DNA of 64,000 bases from Bacillus subtilis (GCF_008764245.1 NZ_VTQV01000009.1:43284-107283), one strand, 5' to 3'; counted from the first letter of the stretch, positions 47,125-56,299 are shown. Translations and numbers: made by a program. The notes: generated from the letters alone by a model not told the origin.

Positions 47125-47196
47125 TTTTCCAGTTCATTCTAGCAACCATTTTTCAATTCTCTATGAATAATTAGTAAAGATCCTATAAAGAAGGTT

Positions 47197-47210
47197 TCGA
47201 AACGCTTACA
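47197..47210 (-). promoter_or_regulatory. cre-like box
   Basis: Minus-strand TGTAAGCGTTTCGA differs from TGWAAGCGNTWNCA at one position. It lies upstream of the pseudogene and the transporter operon and is probably the old promoter region of both. Confidence 0.5.
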
Positions 47211-47455
47211 GTGAAATTCCCATAAACCTATGAAGGGCCTTGCAAATGGCTTTTCAGATATATCCCCAATAGATGTATCCGTTTTCTACCGCTAGCGAAA
47301 TATCGGTGTAGTTTATCTCATTTTCATCTTTTATGAGATAAATGTCAACATATTTTTTTAAATATCTCCCTTTAAATCCAAAATTATATTTTAAACCTTC
47401 AGTTTTTTCTTTAAATAATGTCATATTATTAAGTATATTAGATGGAATAAGGACT

Positions 47456-48178
47456 TTATTCCATCTCGTTTTTAAAACTAATTTCTGCCACAATCGGGAG
47501 ATGATCGGAGCCCTCTTGATGAACAACAAATGAATGGTTATTTTGTATTCCCTTGGCAAAAATATAATCGATTCGGCAAGTGGGGGCGTCAGCTGGAAAA
47601 GACTCATTTTCTTCTACTTCAGTAAAACAATCTGTAAAATTCGTGTGAGCTAATAGTTTATTTATTTCTTCACTGTTTGGTTCTGCATTAAAATCCCCTG
47701 TCATCAAGATGGGCCCTTCCATTCCTTCAACCAGTTCTATTAGCTTTTCAATTTGGTGTTGTTGACTCTTTTTATCTAATGAAAGATGAGTATTCAATAC
47801 ATGCAAAGGAGTACCGTGAACGTCAAGTAGTGCCTTGATCACGCCACGCGGTTCTTCATCCAAGGTAGGAAGTGAAATATTTTCAGCTTCCTTGATCGGG
47901 TATTTACTCAATATTGCATTTCCATATTGTCTATTTTCAGAATGTCCTTCTAAGGGCGGTTCATCAATGTTCGCTCCATATGTAAAATAAAAGCCTAGTT
48001 GTTCCGCTAATTCCAAACTTTGGTCCTGGAATTCGCTTCTTTCTCCAAAAGAACAATCCACTTCTTGCAGACCAATAATTGTGGCTCCTGTATTTTTTAT
48101 TAGATTCGCGATTCTTTCTAACGATAATTTTTCATCTAAACCAACACCATGATGAATATTGTAAGACATTAGTTTCAT
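47456..48178 (-). CDS. Endonuclease/exonuclease/phosphatase (EEP) family hydrolase
   Basis: Metal-dependent phosphoesterase of 240 residues. Catalytic segments in order: MSYNIHHG, GLQEVD (Glu39), NTHLS, TGDFNAEP and the final SDHLPI. The fold covers nucleases, sphingomyelinase-like and inositol-phosphate phosphatases; short secreted members also exist, but no signal peptide is seen here. It is 27 bp downstream of the ROK regulator and is co-transcribed with it. A role in sugar-phosphate or phosphodiester cleavage is possible; no substrate can be assigned. Confidence 0.9.
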   Translation of the reverse strand: MKLMSYNIHHGVGLDEKLSLERIANLIKNTGATIIGLQEVDCSFGERSEFQDQSLELAEQLGFYFTYGANIDEPPLEGHSENRQYGNAILSKYPIKEAENISLPTLDEEPRGVIKALLDVHGTPLHVLNTHLSLDKKSQQHQIEKLIELVEGMEGPILMTGDFNAEPNSEEINKLLAHTNFTDCFTEVEENESFPADAPTCRIDYIFAKGIQNNHSFVVHQEGSDHLPIVAEISFKNEME

Positions 48179-48205
48179 AGTTCTTATTCACTTCCCTCTC
48201 TTATT

Positions 48206-49369
48206 TCAGTAAAATTCACTGAAAGGAATATAAAAAAAGTAATTCATTACCAAACCTGCTGCAGATTTGGATTCATTGGGCGTTTCCGCTAGTACAACGA
48301 TTTTAACGTTTTGACAAGAATCAGGAATTAAATCCAATATATCATTTTTTATAAGCGGAAGCATAAGGTCGCCAATTTTATCCATGAATCTACCTGTAAA
48401 CAAAATATATTCTGGGTTAAATAGCGTAATTAAATTTGCGATTGCCTTTGCGATGGCGGCTTGTACTTTATTAAAAATCTCCATCGCTTCTGGCTCGTTC
48501 GTCCGAATCGCTTTATTAAATTCTTCTAATGTGAAACCTCCATTACGTTTCAAGCCACTAATAGAAGCAAAAGTTGTTAAGCATCCCTTCGATCCACAGT
48601 GACAGGCAATAGCATCATCATCAGTAAAAGCTTTATAGTGCCCCAATTCCCCGGCTACATAATTAGCACCATGGAGCAGTTGTTTATGAATAACCATAGC
48701 ACTGCCAATGCCATAATCAAATTTAAAAATCATACTTTGTTCTGAGGAAGCAAGCTCTCCATTTAAACTTTCCACGATTGCCAGCAAATTCGCATCATTC
48801 TCTAGATAGATCGGAAGACCGTATCGCTCCTCTAACTTTTCCCTTAATGGGAAATCGTTCCATCTTAACCCAGGAGAATAAATAACTGTTCCTTTGTTTG
48901 AATTGACCAACCCCTGAATACTAAAGCCAATTCCCTTTAACCCTTCCTTATCAGGCACCTGTTCGAGCAGTTGATCAATGACTTTAAAAATATACTCCAT
49001 TGGATGCTCTTCATTTTCATAACGAGGAACATATTCGGTTATTTCTTTTAAGGTATTATTCTGAAAATCCATTAAAGTGCCACGCACATATTTAATCGCC
49101 AGCTCGATCCCAATCGCATACATATTCGTACTATTAATAATGAGTGGTATAGGCCTTCTTCTCCCTCCATTTGCTACTGGAGTTGTTTCTAAAATTACAT
49201 TCTCACTAAGTAAGCGATTGACAATATTGGTAATTGTTTGTTGCGTAAGTCCTGTTTTTCCAGCTAAATCAACCCGTGCAATCGGGCCCTCAGTATAGAT
49301 AAGACGCAATACTTTCTGTTGATTAATTTCTTTAAGCATTTGACTGTTTGATACTTTTCCAAGCTTCAT
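48206..49369 (-). CDS. ROK-family transcriptional regulator (XylR-like)
   Basis: Regulator of 387 residues. The N-terminal winged helix (NSQMLKEINQQKVLRLIYTEG, then TGLTQQTITNIVNRLL) is followed by a ROK sugar-binding domain with the zinc motif CHCGSKGC and the glucokinase-like LGHYKAF. ATG 49369 is favoured, with AAGGA upstream; the reading to 49447 has no ribosome site. It shares an operon with the EEP gene. A perfect 11-bp inverted repeat (49414-49424 and 49474-49484) lies right before it and is the likely operator. Target operon is probably the neighbouring transporter; inferred. Confidence 0.92.
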   Translation of the reverse strand: MKLGKVSNSQMLKEINQQKVLRLIYTEGPIARVDLAGKTGLTQQTITNIVNRLLSENVILETTPVANGGRRRPIPLIINSTNMYAIGIELAIKYVRGTLMDFQNNTLKEITEYVPRYENEEHPMEYIFKVIDQLLEQVPDKEGLKGIGFSIQGLVNSNKGTVIYSPGLRWNDFPLREKLEERYGLPIYLENDANLLAIVESLNGELASSEQSMIFKFDYGIGSAMVIHKQLLHGANYVAGELGHYKAFTDDDAIACHCGSKGCLTTFASISGLKRNGGFTLEEFNKAIRTNEPEAMEIFNKVQAAIAKAIANLITLFNPEYILFTGRFMDKIGDLMLPLIKNDILDLIPDSCQNVKIVVLAETPNESKSAAGLVMNYFFYIPFSEFY

Positions 49370-49413
49370 GTACTTAATCCTTTCTTTTATAACCATTTTT
49401 ATATTCTTGACGC

Positions 49414-49484
49414 AAACTATAGCCATTTTTGAACTAGTAACTTCCATTAATCAAATGGATTGATTTAATCATAGGCTATAGTTT
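49414..49484. promoter_or_regulatory. Paired half-sites before the ROK gene
   Basis: AAACTATAGCC (49414-49424) and GGCTATAGTTT (49474-49484) are a perfect inverted repeat separated by 49 bp, enclosing a smaller palindrome AATCAA/TTGATT. Suits a dimer-of-dimers or looping operator. Confidence 0.6.
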
Positions 49485-49548
49485 ATTTGAACGCAAGGGT
49501 TATTTAAAGATAGGAACTTAAGGATGAAGCTTCATAGATTAGTAAGAA

Positions 49549-49600
49549 AAAAGAACCCAAAACTAGCGATTAACATATCACTAAAGTTTCAGGTTCTCTT
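49549..49600 (+). terminator. Hairpin between divergent genes
   Basis: AGAACC..AAACT pairs with AGTTT..GGTTCT, with a T-rich tail on the plus strand. It lies upstream of both neighbours, so it ends neither; it may finish a short unannotated transcript. Confidence 0.4.
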
Positions 49601-49838
49601 TATTCTCTACCTTATATATTAATTTGTATGATCATTTTTCTGCAAAGTTCTAAAATGATTCTGCGAACGTTGCCATAACTATAGCAAGGTAGCTATATTT
49701 TGTCAAATATTTCTTTTAAAAAATGGCTCCTCTTTTTCTTCCGTTAATGGTAGGCTTCGGGTTTGGGAATAGCCTAGTAACAGTAGAAATCCAGCATAAA
49801 CCTTATTCATTCATATGCAACAAAAAATAGTGGGGCTT

Positions 49839-49863
49839 GTTTATCTCGGAAAAACCTGGGTAA
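49839..49863 (+). promoter_or_regulatory. Sigma-B-type promoter
   Basis: GTTTAT (49839-49844) and GGGTAA (49858-49863), 13 bp apart, fit the sigma-B pattern GTTTAA-N12-14-GGGTAT. It lies 54 bp before the KGG-repeat gene. Confidence 0.65.
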
Positions 49864-49916
49864 ACATAAAATGCGCGCAGCATTAAAACAATTTTTCTAA
49901 TAAGGAGAGGATTTTA

Positions 49917-50414
49917 ATGGCTGATCAAAACAAAATGAGTAGAGAAGAAGCAGGACGTAAAGGCGGAGAAACTACAAGCAAGCAACATGATAAGAGTTTC
50001 TATCAAGAGATTGGAGAAAAGGGTGGAGAAGCTACCGCTAAAAATCATGATAAAGAATTCTATCAAGAGATTGGACATAAAGGTGGAGAAGCTACTGCCG
50101 AAAATCATGATAAAGAATTCTACCAAGAAATTGGACAAAAAGGCGGAGAAGCTACTGCCAAGAATCATGATAAAGAATTCTATCAAGAAATCGGGCAAAA
50201 AGGTGGAGAAGCTACCGCTGATAGCCATGATAAAGATTTCTACAGGAAAATCGGAGAGAAAGGCGGAGAAGCTACCGCTGACAATCACGATAAAGAATTC
50301 TATCAAGAAATCGGGCAAAAAGGTGGAGAAGCTACCGCCGATAGCCATGATAAAGATTTCTACAGGAAAATCGGAGAGAAAGGCGGAGAAGCCCGCCATG
50401 ACAACAATAAATAA
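49917..50414 (+). CDS. KGG-repeat general stress protein (GsiB-like)
   Basis: Hydrophilic protein of 165 residues made of seven full 20-residue repeats plus a partial one, each with KGGEAT followed by HDKEFYQEIG or HDKDFYRKIG. The repeats resemble LEA/con-10-type stress proteins such as GsiB, thought to protect the cell under desiccation or heat. AAGGAGAGG precedes ATG 49917. The 60-bp DNA repeats keep two further frames open, including the whole antisense frame, but these are by-products. A sigma-B-like promoter upstream fits stress induction. Confidence 0.9.
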   Translation: MADQNKMSREEAGRKGGETTSKQHDKSFYQEIGEKGGEATAKNHDKEFYQEIGHKGGEATAENHDKEFYQEIGQKGGEATAKNHDKEFYQEIGQKGGEATADSHDKDFYRKIGEKGGEATADNHDKEFYQEIGQKGGEATADSHDKDFYRKIGEKGGEARHDNNK

Positions 50415-50420
50415 TAATCA

Positions 50421-50463
50421 AAAAAATCTCCAGACCTTACTATCATAGGTCTGGAGATTTTTT
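50421..50463. terminator. Bidirectional rho-independent terminator
   Basis: A perfect 17-bp stem (50421-50437 with 50447-50463) around a 9-nt loop, with A runs on the left and T runs on the right. It serves the KGG-repeat gene and uxaC. Confidence 0.9.
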
Positions 50464-50465
50464 TG

Positions 50466-51878
50466 TTATGATTCAAATTGAAAATATGCTTTTGCATTTT
50501 GATAAGAAATGCCTTGAACAATTCTTCCCAAGAACTCGATATCATGAGGGACTTCCCCATTTTCAACCCACTCGCCGATAAAGTTACATACAATTCTTCT
50601 AAAATATTCATGTCTTGTATAGGATAGGAAGCTTCGTGAATCAGTTAGCATTCCAATAAAGCGGCTAAATACTCCCATATCCGCTAAAATTTGCATTTGG
50701 TTCAACATTCCTGCCTTTGTATCATTAAACCACCACGCTGTCCCAAATTGGATTTTCCCAGGAATTCCGCCACCTTGAAAACTACCAATCATCGCAGCAA
50801 TAATCGGAAAATCATTTGGATTTAGGGAATACAAAATCGTTTTTGGTAAGGCGTTTTCTTTTTCTAATGCATTTAATAACCCTACTAATGGCTTGGCAAT
50901 TCCTTCGTCATTGATTGAATCAAAGCCTGTATCTGGTCCAAGTTCCTCTAGCATTCTCGTATTATTGTTTCTCAGAGCATTGATATGATATTGCATGGCC
51001 CAATCATATTTCGCATATAATTTCCCGAGAAATTGCAGGGTATAGGTTTTATATTTTTTCTCACCCTCCAGAGAAACTTTTTTCCCATTTAACGCCTCTT
51101 TAAAAAATATCGATGCTTCTTCTTTTGTTGTTCTCGCATACATCATCGAATCAAGCGCGTGGTCAGATACTTTGCAGCCAATCGATTGGAAAAAGTCTAC
51201 TCTTTCTTCAAGCGCTTGAAGAAAATCATGATAGGAATGAATTTGAATTCCCGAAACTTCTTCTAGTTTTTTTACCCAATCTAGAAATCCATCGCGATTA
51301 ATTTCCAAACCTTTATCAGGACGAAAACTAGGTAGAACAGATACTTCGAAACTTGAATCCTCTTTTATTTTCTGATGGTATTCTAGAGTATCTACGGGAT
51401 CATCTGTTGTACAAACGACTTTTACATTCGATTTTGTTATGAAGTCACGTGCCCCGAAACCCTCACTGCTTAATTGGCTGTTCACTTTTTCCCAAATAGC
51501 CGGTGCCGTCTCCTCACTTAAAAGATCGTAAATCCCGAAAAATCTTTGCAATTCTAGATGTGTCCAATGGTATAAAGGGTTTCCAATTAACATCGGAACG
51601 GTTTTTGCCCAAGCTAAGAATTTATCGTAATCGCTCGCATCGCCTGTTATATACTTTTCCTCAATTCCATTCGCTCGCATTGTCCGCCATTTATAATGAT
51701 CCCCGTACAACCAAATGTCAGTGATATTTTTAAATTTCTTATTTTCATAGATTTCTTGTGGACTTAGATGGCAATGATAGTCAATAATCGGCATATCCTT
51801 TGCATACTCATGATATAGCTGAACTGCCACATCATTTTCCAACAAAAAATGTTCATTCATAAACTCTTTCATTTTCAC
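50466..51878 (-). CDS. uxaC: Uronate isomerase UxaC
   Basis: Glucuronate/galacturonate isomerase of 470 residues, converting D-galacturonate to D-tagaturonate or D-glucuronate to D-fructuronate. It is full length for the family, with the N-terminal IIDYHCHLSP (His35, His37), the SLEGEKKY segment, GMLTDSRSFLSYTRHEYFRR and the C-terminal metal region. GTG 51878 or ATG 51872 starts it. It follows uxaE by 26 bp, one operon controlled by the operator at 53483-53496 and the cre box at 53452-53466. With uxaE downstream chemistry this points to galacturonate use. Confidence 0.96.
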   Translation of the reverse strand: MKMKEFMNEHFLLENDVAVQLYHEYAKDMPIIDYHCHLSPQEIYENKKFKNITDIWLYGDHYKWRTMRANGIEEKYITGDASDYDKFLAWAKTVPMLIGNPLYHWTHLELQRFFGIYDLLSEETAPAIWEKVNSQLSSEGFGARDFITKSNVKVVCTTDDPVDTLEYHQKIKEDSSFEVSVLPSFRPDKGLEINRDGFLDWVKKLEEVSGIQIHSYHDFLQALEERVDFFQSIGCKVSDHALDSMMYARTTKEEASIFFKEALNGKKVSLEGEKKYKTYTLQFLGKLYAKYDWAMQYHINALRNNNTRMLEELGPDTGFDSINDEGIAKPLVGLLNALEKENALPKTILYSLNPNDFPIIAAMIGSFQGGGIPGKIQFGTAWWFNDTKAGMLNQMQILADMGVFSRFIGMLTDSRSFLSYTRHEYFRRIVCNFIGEWVENGEVPHDIEFLGRIVQGISYQNAKAYFQFES

Positions 51879-51904
51879 ACCAGCTTTCTTTATTTTTGTT
51901 ACTG

Positions 51905-53416
51905 TTACAATCCCAACAAATCTACATGCTTCCCAATATAATCGACAAGCGCCTGGCGATACACTTCTTCATGACGATTTAATGTTTCGAAAAATTCATC
52001 TTTAAAGATAAACTCACCCTCTTCATTTTTCGCTGTCAGCAGAATTCCATATGTAACATGGAATAATTGGCGGGCGGCATCATCATTCATATAATCGGCA
52101 AGTTTTTCATCTGGCACTTGATCAAATGGTATGACACTATCTAAATCTGGCGTCACATGATAATAAGCTAATGCCTCTTCAAAATGGTCCAAAGCATACG
52201 TATGCATGCGACGATAAAGGGATGGATTCGTATTGGCAATCACCCTTACTGCCTCTAACCAGTTCGTTCCAGCCGTTTTAATATGAAGAATTCCTTTTGT
52301 ATATTTCGCGATAATCGGAAATACCTTAAATTTATCGCTGCCTGAATGGATGCTCAACTTATAGCCAAAATATTCCGCAATCAAGGCATGCTCGCTTAAT
52401 TCACGTTCAAATTGCTCGATATCCCCAATATAATCGATTCCTTTTTGGAATTCTCCACAAAATCTCGGCGCCAAACTCGTTACGCTTACCCCTCTACGTT
52501 GTAATTCATTCGCAACAAAAAAGTGAGCCTGCGGTGAAGTGATCGTCTCTGTCTCATCAATGGAAATTTCAAAATCAATCGGTCGTTCTGATTCACGGAT
52601 ATAAGTATCATAAACATGTGCCATAAAGTTGAGGGATTTCGCATATTGTAAAACATTTTTCATTACGTTTTTTTCGTCAAATTGAATCGAGAGTCCGTTC
52701 ACAGAGAATGTTTTATTGACATATTCATTTTTAAAATAGGTCTTTGTTTCCTCATCTAATTGATTAAATTCTTCTGCAAGTTCTTTCGATGATAAGGATT
52801 CAATTTGTTTGGGGATATGATCAGAGCAATCCAAGGTTAACATGGAAACACCTAATGACAAGGCATATTCAATATCCTCCTCTTCTTTAATATGATCGCC
52901 ATCCGCGCCGTATCCGTCCTTATATCCCTCTTGAAAAACAGCAAAGCTCGCCGCATCAAGCATATCCTTCATCGTTCTATTTAAAAGCGTTAGTTCACGG
53001 ATACTTTGCTGAGCGAGAATCGGTTTGACATGACGATTGCGAACGGTTTCAATATGTCCCGGTGAAGCCAAACCTAAACGATCTCCTAATCCCATTGTAG
53101 CCGTTTTTGTGCCAAATGCACGCGGAACGGTATAATCGAAATAACGATTTAAAACTAAGCGATTTTCATGTGAAAGTGGACAAATCTTTTTATCGTCGGC
53201 TACAGACGTACCCTGTAAATCATTAAAAATCGCCCCTTCCCCAACCGCAAGTAACCATTTTCCCTGTTGATCATGTACCATTAATAAGCGCGTTCCATCC
53301 TGCTCCGTATAGGATTGATCATAGATTTTCGTAATAGAGGATGCCGGAATTTTTCCTTTTTGCAATTCATTCATCATTTCCAATAAATGTCCCTTTTGAT
53401 CTACTAAGTGTGCCAT
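51905..53416 (-). CDS. uxaE: Tagaturonate epimerase UxaE
   Basis: Protein of 503 residues of the UxaE family, which epimerises D-tagaturonate to D-fructuronate at C3 and so joins the galacturonate branch to the fructuronate branch. Family marks: FDYTVPRAFGTKTATMGLGDRLGLASPGH, GYGADGDHIK, RRGVSVTSLAPRFCGEFQKGIDY and KLSIHSGSDKFKVFP. Length fits the family. ATG 53416 has GAAAGGAG upstream. It is the first gene of the uxaE-uxaC operon and divergent from a LacI gene. Confidence is based on sequence recognition and on uxaC beside it. Confidence 0.92.
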   Translation of the reverse strand: MAHLVDQKGHLLEMMNELQKGKIPASSITKIYDQSYTEQDGTRLLMVHDQQGKWLLAVGEGAIFNDLQGTSVADDKKICPLSHENRLVLNRYFDYTVPRAFGTKTATMGLGDRLGLASPGHIETVRNRHVKPILAQQSIRELTLLNRTMKDMLDAASFAVFQEGYKDGYGADGDHIKEEEDIEYALSLGVSMLTLDCSDHIPKQIESLSSKELAEEFNQLDEETKTYFKNEYVNKTFSVNGLSIQFDEKNVMKNVLQYAKSLNFMAHVYDTYIRESERPIDFEISIDETETITSPQAHFFVANELQRRGVSVTSLAPRFCGEFQKGIDYIGDIEQFERELSEHALIAEYFGYKLSIHSGSDKFKVFPIIAKYTKGILHIKTAGTNWLEAVRVIANTNPSLYRRMHTYALDHFEEALAYYHVTPDLDSVIPFDQVPDEKLADYMNDDAARQLFHVTYGILLTAKNEEGEFIFKDEFFETLNRHEEVYRQALVDYIGKHVDLLGL

Positions 53417-53451
53417 TTTCTCAAACTCCTTTCAAAATATGAAATTAGATT

Positions 53452-53466
53452 TGATAACGATTCCAA
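53452..53466 (-). promoter_or_regulatory. cre box (CcpA)
   Basis: Minus-strand TTGGAATCGTTATCA matches the cre consensus at all 15 positions, between the -10 (53499-53504) and uxaE, so it would block elongation. Confidence 0.7.
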
Positions 53467-53482
53467 ATTCATGTAAAATCTA

Positions 53483-53504
53483 TAACAACGTTGTTATTAT
53501 TATA
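53483..53504 (-). promoter_or_regulatory. LacI operator with -10 box, uxaE promoter
   Basis: Palindrome TAACAACGTTGTTA (53483-53496) lies 2 bp downstream of minus-strand TATAAT (53499-53504). The 18-nt sequence TAACAACGTTGTTATTAT recurs at 61715-61732 before the larA operon. Confidence 0.78.
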
Positions 53505-53643
53505 GTAAATCATTTTCCTTTCTAGAACAACCTATTTCCGTCATTTTCTTGAAAAAGGATTTTTATATGAATCCTTTAACAGAAAATGTAATGCTAACAA
53601 AACTATGTTACATTAATAAAAATAAAACTTTTCAGGTGATGGT

Positions 53644-54633
53644 ATGAGTATAACGATTAAAGATATCGCTCAATTAGCGGGTGTTAGTTATTCTACGGTT
53701 TCAAAAGCGTTGAATAATAGTCCCTTAGTGAAAAAAGATACGAAAGATAAAATCATTGCAATTGCCAAAGAAATGGGCTACGAACCGAATTTTGCTGCTC
53801 AACGCCTTGTTTCGAAACGAACAAAATTGGTCGGGTTAATTTGGCCTACCATTGAAAGAGTCGTCTTAGCTACTTTAGTAACTAAAATTAGTGATGAAAT
53901 TCGAAAGACCCCCTATTCCATGATACTATCTGTTGATCCGATTGAAGCTTCCCTTGAAACTTTTCGTAAGTTTCAGGTAGATGGGATTATTTTATTTGAG
54001 GAAGAGGGCGATAGAATGATTGAAACCCATCCGATCCCGCTACTTTCTTATGGAGTATCGGGGAAAACATTCTCTCCTTTTCCGATTATTGATGCGAATC
54101 ATGGACAAGCAATGCATGATGCGATTCAATATCTATATGAATTAGGCCATCGAAAAATCGCTTATATTGGCGACATATCATCAAAAGATCCGATGCAACT
54201 AGCCAAATATAATGGTTTTATTCAGGCTGCCAAAAAATATAAACTTGCAGTTGATCCCCATTATCTTGTCAATACAGAAGGGTTGGACTGGTATAATGGC
54301 TACTCCGCGGCGAAAAAACTAATCAGCCATTCCCCACTTCCTACTGCGGTCGTTGGCGGAAGTTATGATATTAGTAGCGGGATTATTCGGGGATTAAAAG
54401 AAAATCAACTCGATATACCGAAAGATATTTCAATTATTAGCTATGATAATATTCCGCAAATGGCGAATCTAGAAATTCCGTTAACCGCAATCGGCGTCCC
54501 AGTTGACCAGTTAGCGAAGGAAATTGTTCATACGATGATTCAACAAATCGAAGAGCAGGACAGCGAACCAACCGTTAAAAAATTGCAACCACTCTTGCAC
54601 GAAAGAGCCTCCTGCACATCGGTTAAAGCTTGA
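53644..54633 (+). CDS. LacI-family regulator of uronate genes
   Basis: Repressor of 329 residues. The N-terminal helix-turn-helix is SITIKDIAQLAGVSYSTVSKALNN, the hinge NFAAQRLVSKRT, then a sensor domain with HRKIAYIGD and ISIISYDNIPQMA. It is divergent from uxaE, and the operator between them is the natural target, with a second identical operator before larA. A uronate or an intermediate such as tagaturonate or fructuronate is the likely inducer; that is inference. ATG 53644 has AGGTGATGGT upstream. Confidence 0.93.
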   Translation: MSITIKDIAQLAGVSYSTVSKALNNSPLVKKDTKDKIIAIAKEMGYEPNFAAQRLVSKRTKLVGLIWPTIERVVLATLVTKISDEIRKTPYSMILSVDPIEASLETFRKFQVDGIILFEEEGDRMIETHPIPLLSYGVSGKTFSPFPIIDANHGQAMHDAIQYLYELGHRKIAYIGDISSKDPMQLAKYNGFIQAAKKYKLAVDPHYLVNTEGLDWYNGYSAAKKLISHSPLPTAVVGGSYDISSGIIRGLKENQLDIPKDISIISYDNIPQMANLEIPLTAIGVPVDQLAKEIVHTMIQQIEEQDSEPTVKKLQPLLHERASCTSVKA

Positions 54634-54729
54634 TTTGAGGCGGAGAAAGATTTTGATTCTTTCCCCCTTGAATTCAATCTGAAAATTCTCTACTATTAAA
54701 CTATGCTTACTAATGAAAGGAATGATATA

Positions 54730-55647
54730 ATGCACGACAAACCAAGAAAATCTAAGGAATTACTCGTTTTACAATCGTTACATCCTCGCATGAATCTATC
54801 ATTGGAAGAAAAACAGCATTTGGAGAACCTTGAAAAAGGGTACCACGGAGAAATAGCATTTTATCACCAACTAAAAGAATATCCTCTCAAGCACCAATTG
54901 ACTCTTTATGATTTATTACTAATAAGCAATAAAACGGAATTTCAATTAGACAGCCTTTTGATCAGGAAAAATAAGATCTATCTTTTGGAAATTAAAAATT
55001 TTGAAGGTGACTTTTACATTCAACAAGACAAATGGTACGCCGCTTCCACCGGAAAAGAAATTAGAAATCCCCTCTTGCAACTAACAAGAAGCGAATTTTT
55101 ACTCCGACATCTCCTCCAGCAATGGGGATACAATTTTTCCATAGAACCTTATATCATCTTCATCAATCCAGAATTCACCTTGTATCAAGCCCCCCTGCAT
55201 CAACCCTTTATCTTCCGAAGCCAACTAAATCGATTTTTAAAGAAATTACAAGCTTCCGACATAGCCACTACGAAAAAAGAAAAAGCATTAACCCAGAAAT
55301 TGGTTTCGCATCATCGGGAACATTCATCAAATGAACGATTGCCTCAGTACGAATACGAGCAGTTAGAAAAGGGAATGGTTTGTTCATGCTGTCAAAACTT
55401 CCTAACTGCCATAACGTTTCATACATTATTTTGTAAAAATTGCCATCGGGAAATAAATGCGGAAACCGCCGTCATCGAAAATATAGCAGAATTTCATTTG
55501 CTTTTTCCCGAGAGAAAAATCACAACGAAAGCCATTTATGAATGGTGTGGAAGAATTCTCCCTAAGAAAACAATCAGAAGAATCTTAGCGAAAAATCTCA
55601 CTTTTGTTGACAGAGGTGGCTTTTCTTACTACCTCTTAAAAAATTAA
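54730..55647 (+). CDS. NERD-domain protein with zinc ribbon
   Basis: Protein of 305 residues. Residues ~30-140 form a NERD nuclease-related domain: GYHGEIAFYHQL, FQLDSLLIRKNKIYLLEIKNFEGDF, with the Glu, Asp and Glu-x-Lys of the PD-(D/E)xK fold. Residues ~210-245 hold a zinc-ribbon-like CSCC..CKNC pair. The C-terminal 70 residues look like a small helical, DNA-binding-like region. ATG 54730 with AAAGGAATG upstream is preferred to ATG 54703. It stands alone next to a repeat array. NERD proteins are suspected in DNA processing; function here unknown. Confidence 0.82.
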   Translation: MHDKPRKSKELLVLQSLHPRMNLSLEEKQHLENLEKGYHGEIAFYHQLKEYPLKHQLTLYDLLLISNKTEFQLDSLLIRKNKIYLLEIKNFEGDFYIQQDKWYAASTGKEIRNPLLQLTRSEFLLRHLLQQWGYNFSIEPYIIFINPEFTLYQAPLHQPFIFRSQLNRFLKKLQASDIATTKKEKALTQKLVSHHREHSSNERLPQYEYEQLEKGMVCSCCQNFLTAITFHTLFCKNCHREINAETAVIENIAEFHLLFPERKITTKAIYEWCGRILPKKTIRRILAKNLTFVDRGGFSYYLLKN

Positions 55648-55687
55648 TAGTACGGATAATTTCATTTTAAAAAATAACCAGCTAATC

Positions 55688-56235
55688 GGGGACAGCCAAG
55701 CGTGGCGCCGTCCCCTTTTTCTTCGATTTTCTCCATTTCGGGGACGGCCAAGCGCGGCGCCGTCACACTTTTCATGGATTTTCTTCATTTCAGGGACAGC
55801 CAAGCCCGACACCGTCCCACTTTTCATGGATTTTCTCCATTTCGGGGACGGCCAAGCACATCGCCGTCCCCTTTTCCCTGGATTTTCTTCATTTCGGGGA
55901 CGGCCAAGCGCGGCGCCGTCACACTTTTCTTGGGTTTTCTTCATTTCGGGGACAGCCAAGCGCGACGCTGTCCCCTTTTCCCTGGATTTCCTCCATTTCG
56001 GGGACGGCCAAGCGCGACGCCGTCCCCTTTTCCTTGGATTTTCTCCATTTCGGGGACGGCCAAGCGCGGCGCCGTCCCCTTTTACCTGAATTTTCTTCAC
56101 TTCGGGGACAGCCAAGCGCATCGCCGTCCCCTTTTTCTTCGATTTTCTCCATTTCGGGGACGGCCAAACGCATCGCCGTCCCACTTTTCCTGGATTTTCT
56201 CCATTTCGGGGACGGCCCGGCCAACACCCTTACGT
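55688..56235. repeat. Palindromic 52-bp tandem repeat array (about 10.5 units)
   Basis: Units begin at about 55689, 55741, 55793, 55845, 55897, 55949, 56001, 56053, 56105, 56157 and a degenerate last one at 56209. Each holds GGGGACGGCCAAGCGC and GGCGCCGTCCCC-type arms forming a hairpin, then TTTTC..GGATTTTCTCCATTTC. Because 52 is not a multiple of 3, several frames on both strands stay open (up to 195 codons) without a credible protein. It is more GC-rich than its surroundings. Confidence 0.92.
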
Positions 56236-56299
56236 TTTTTATCGCTTTCTATGATTTCCGTGACGGCCGGGACGGGACGCACACCTTGAAACAAATAAA

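Noticed and set aside
47254..47607. 117-codon minus-strand frame
   Set aside because: Its first half is a shadow of the EEP gene; the second half (47254-47460) could be a gene remnant but I cannot name it.
49914..50448. Long antisense and alternate-frame ORFs across the KGG-repeat gene
   Set aside because: They are by-products of 60-bp in-frame repeats; only the KGG frame has a ribosome site and a known family.
55688..56235. CRISPR array
   Set aside because: The whole 52-bp unit is repeated, with no variable spacers and no cas genes nearby.
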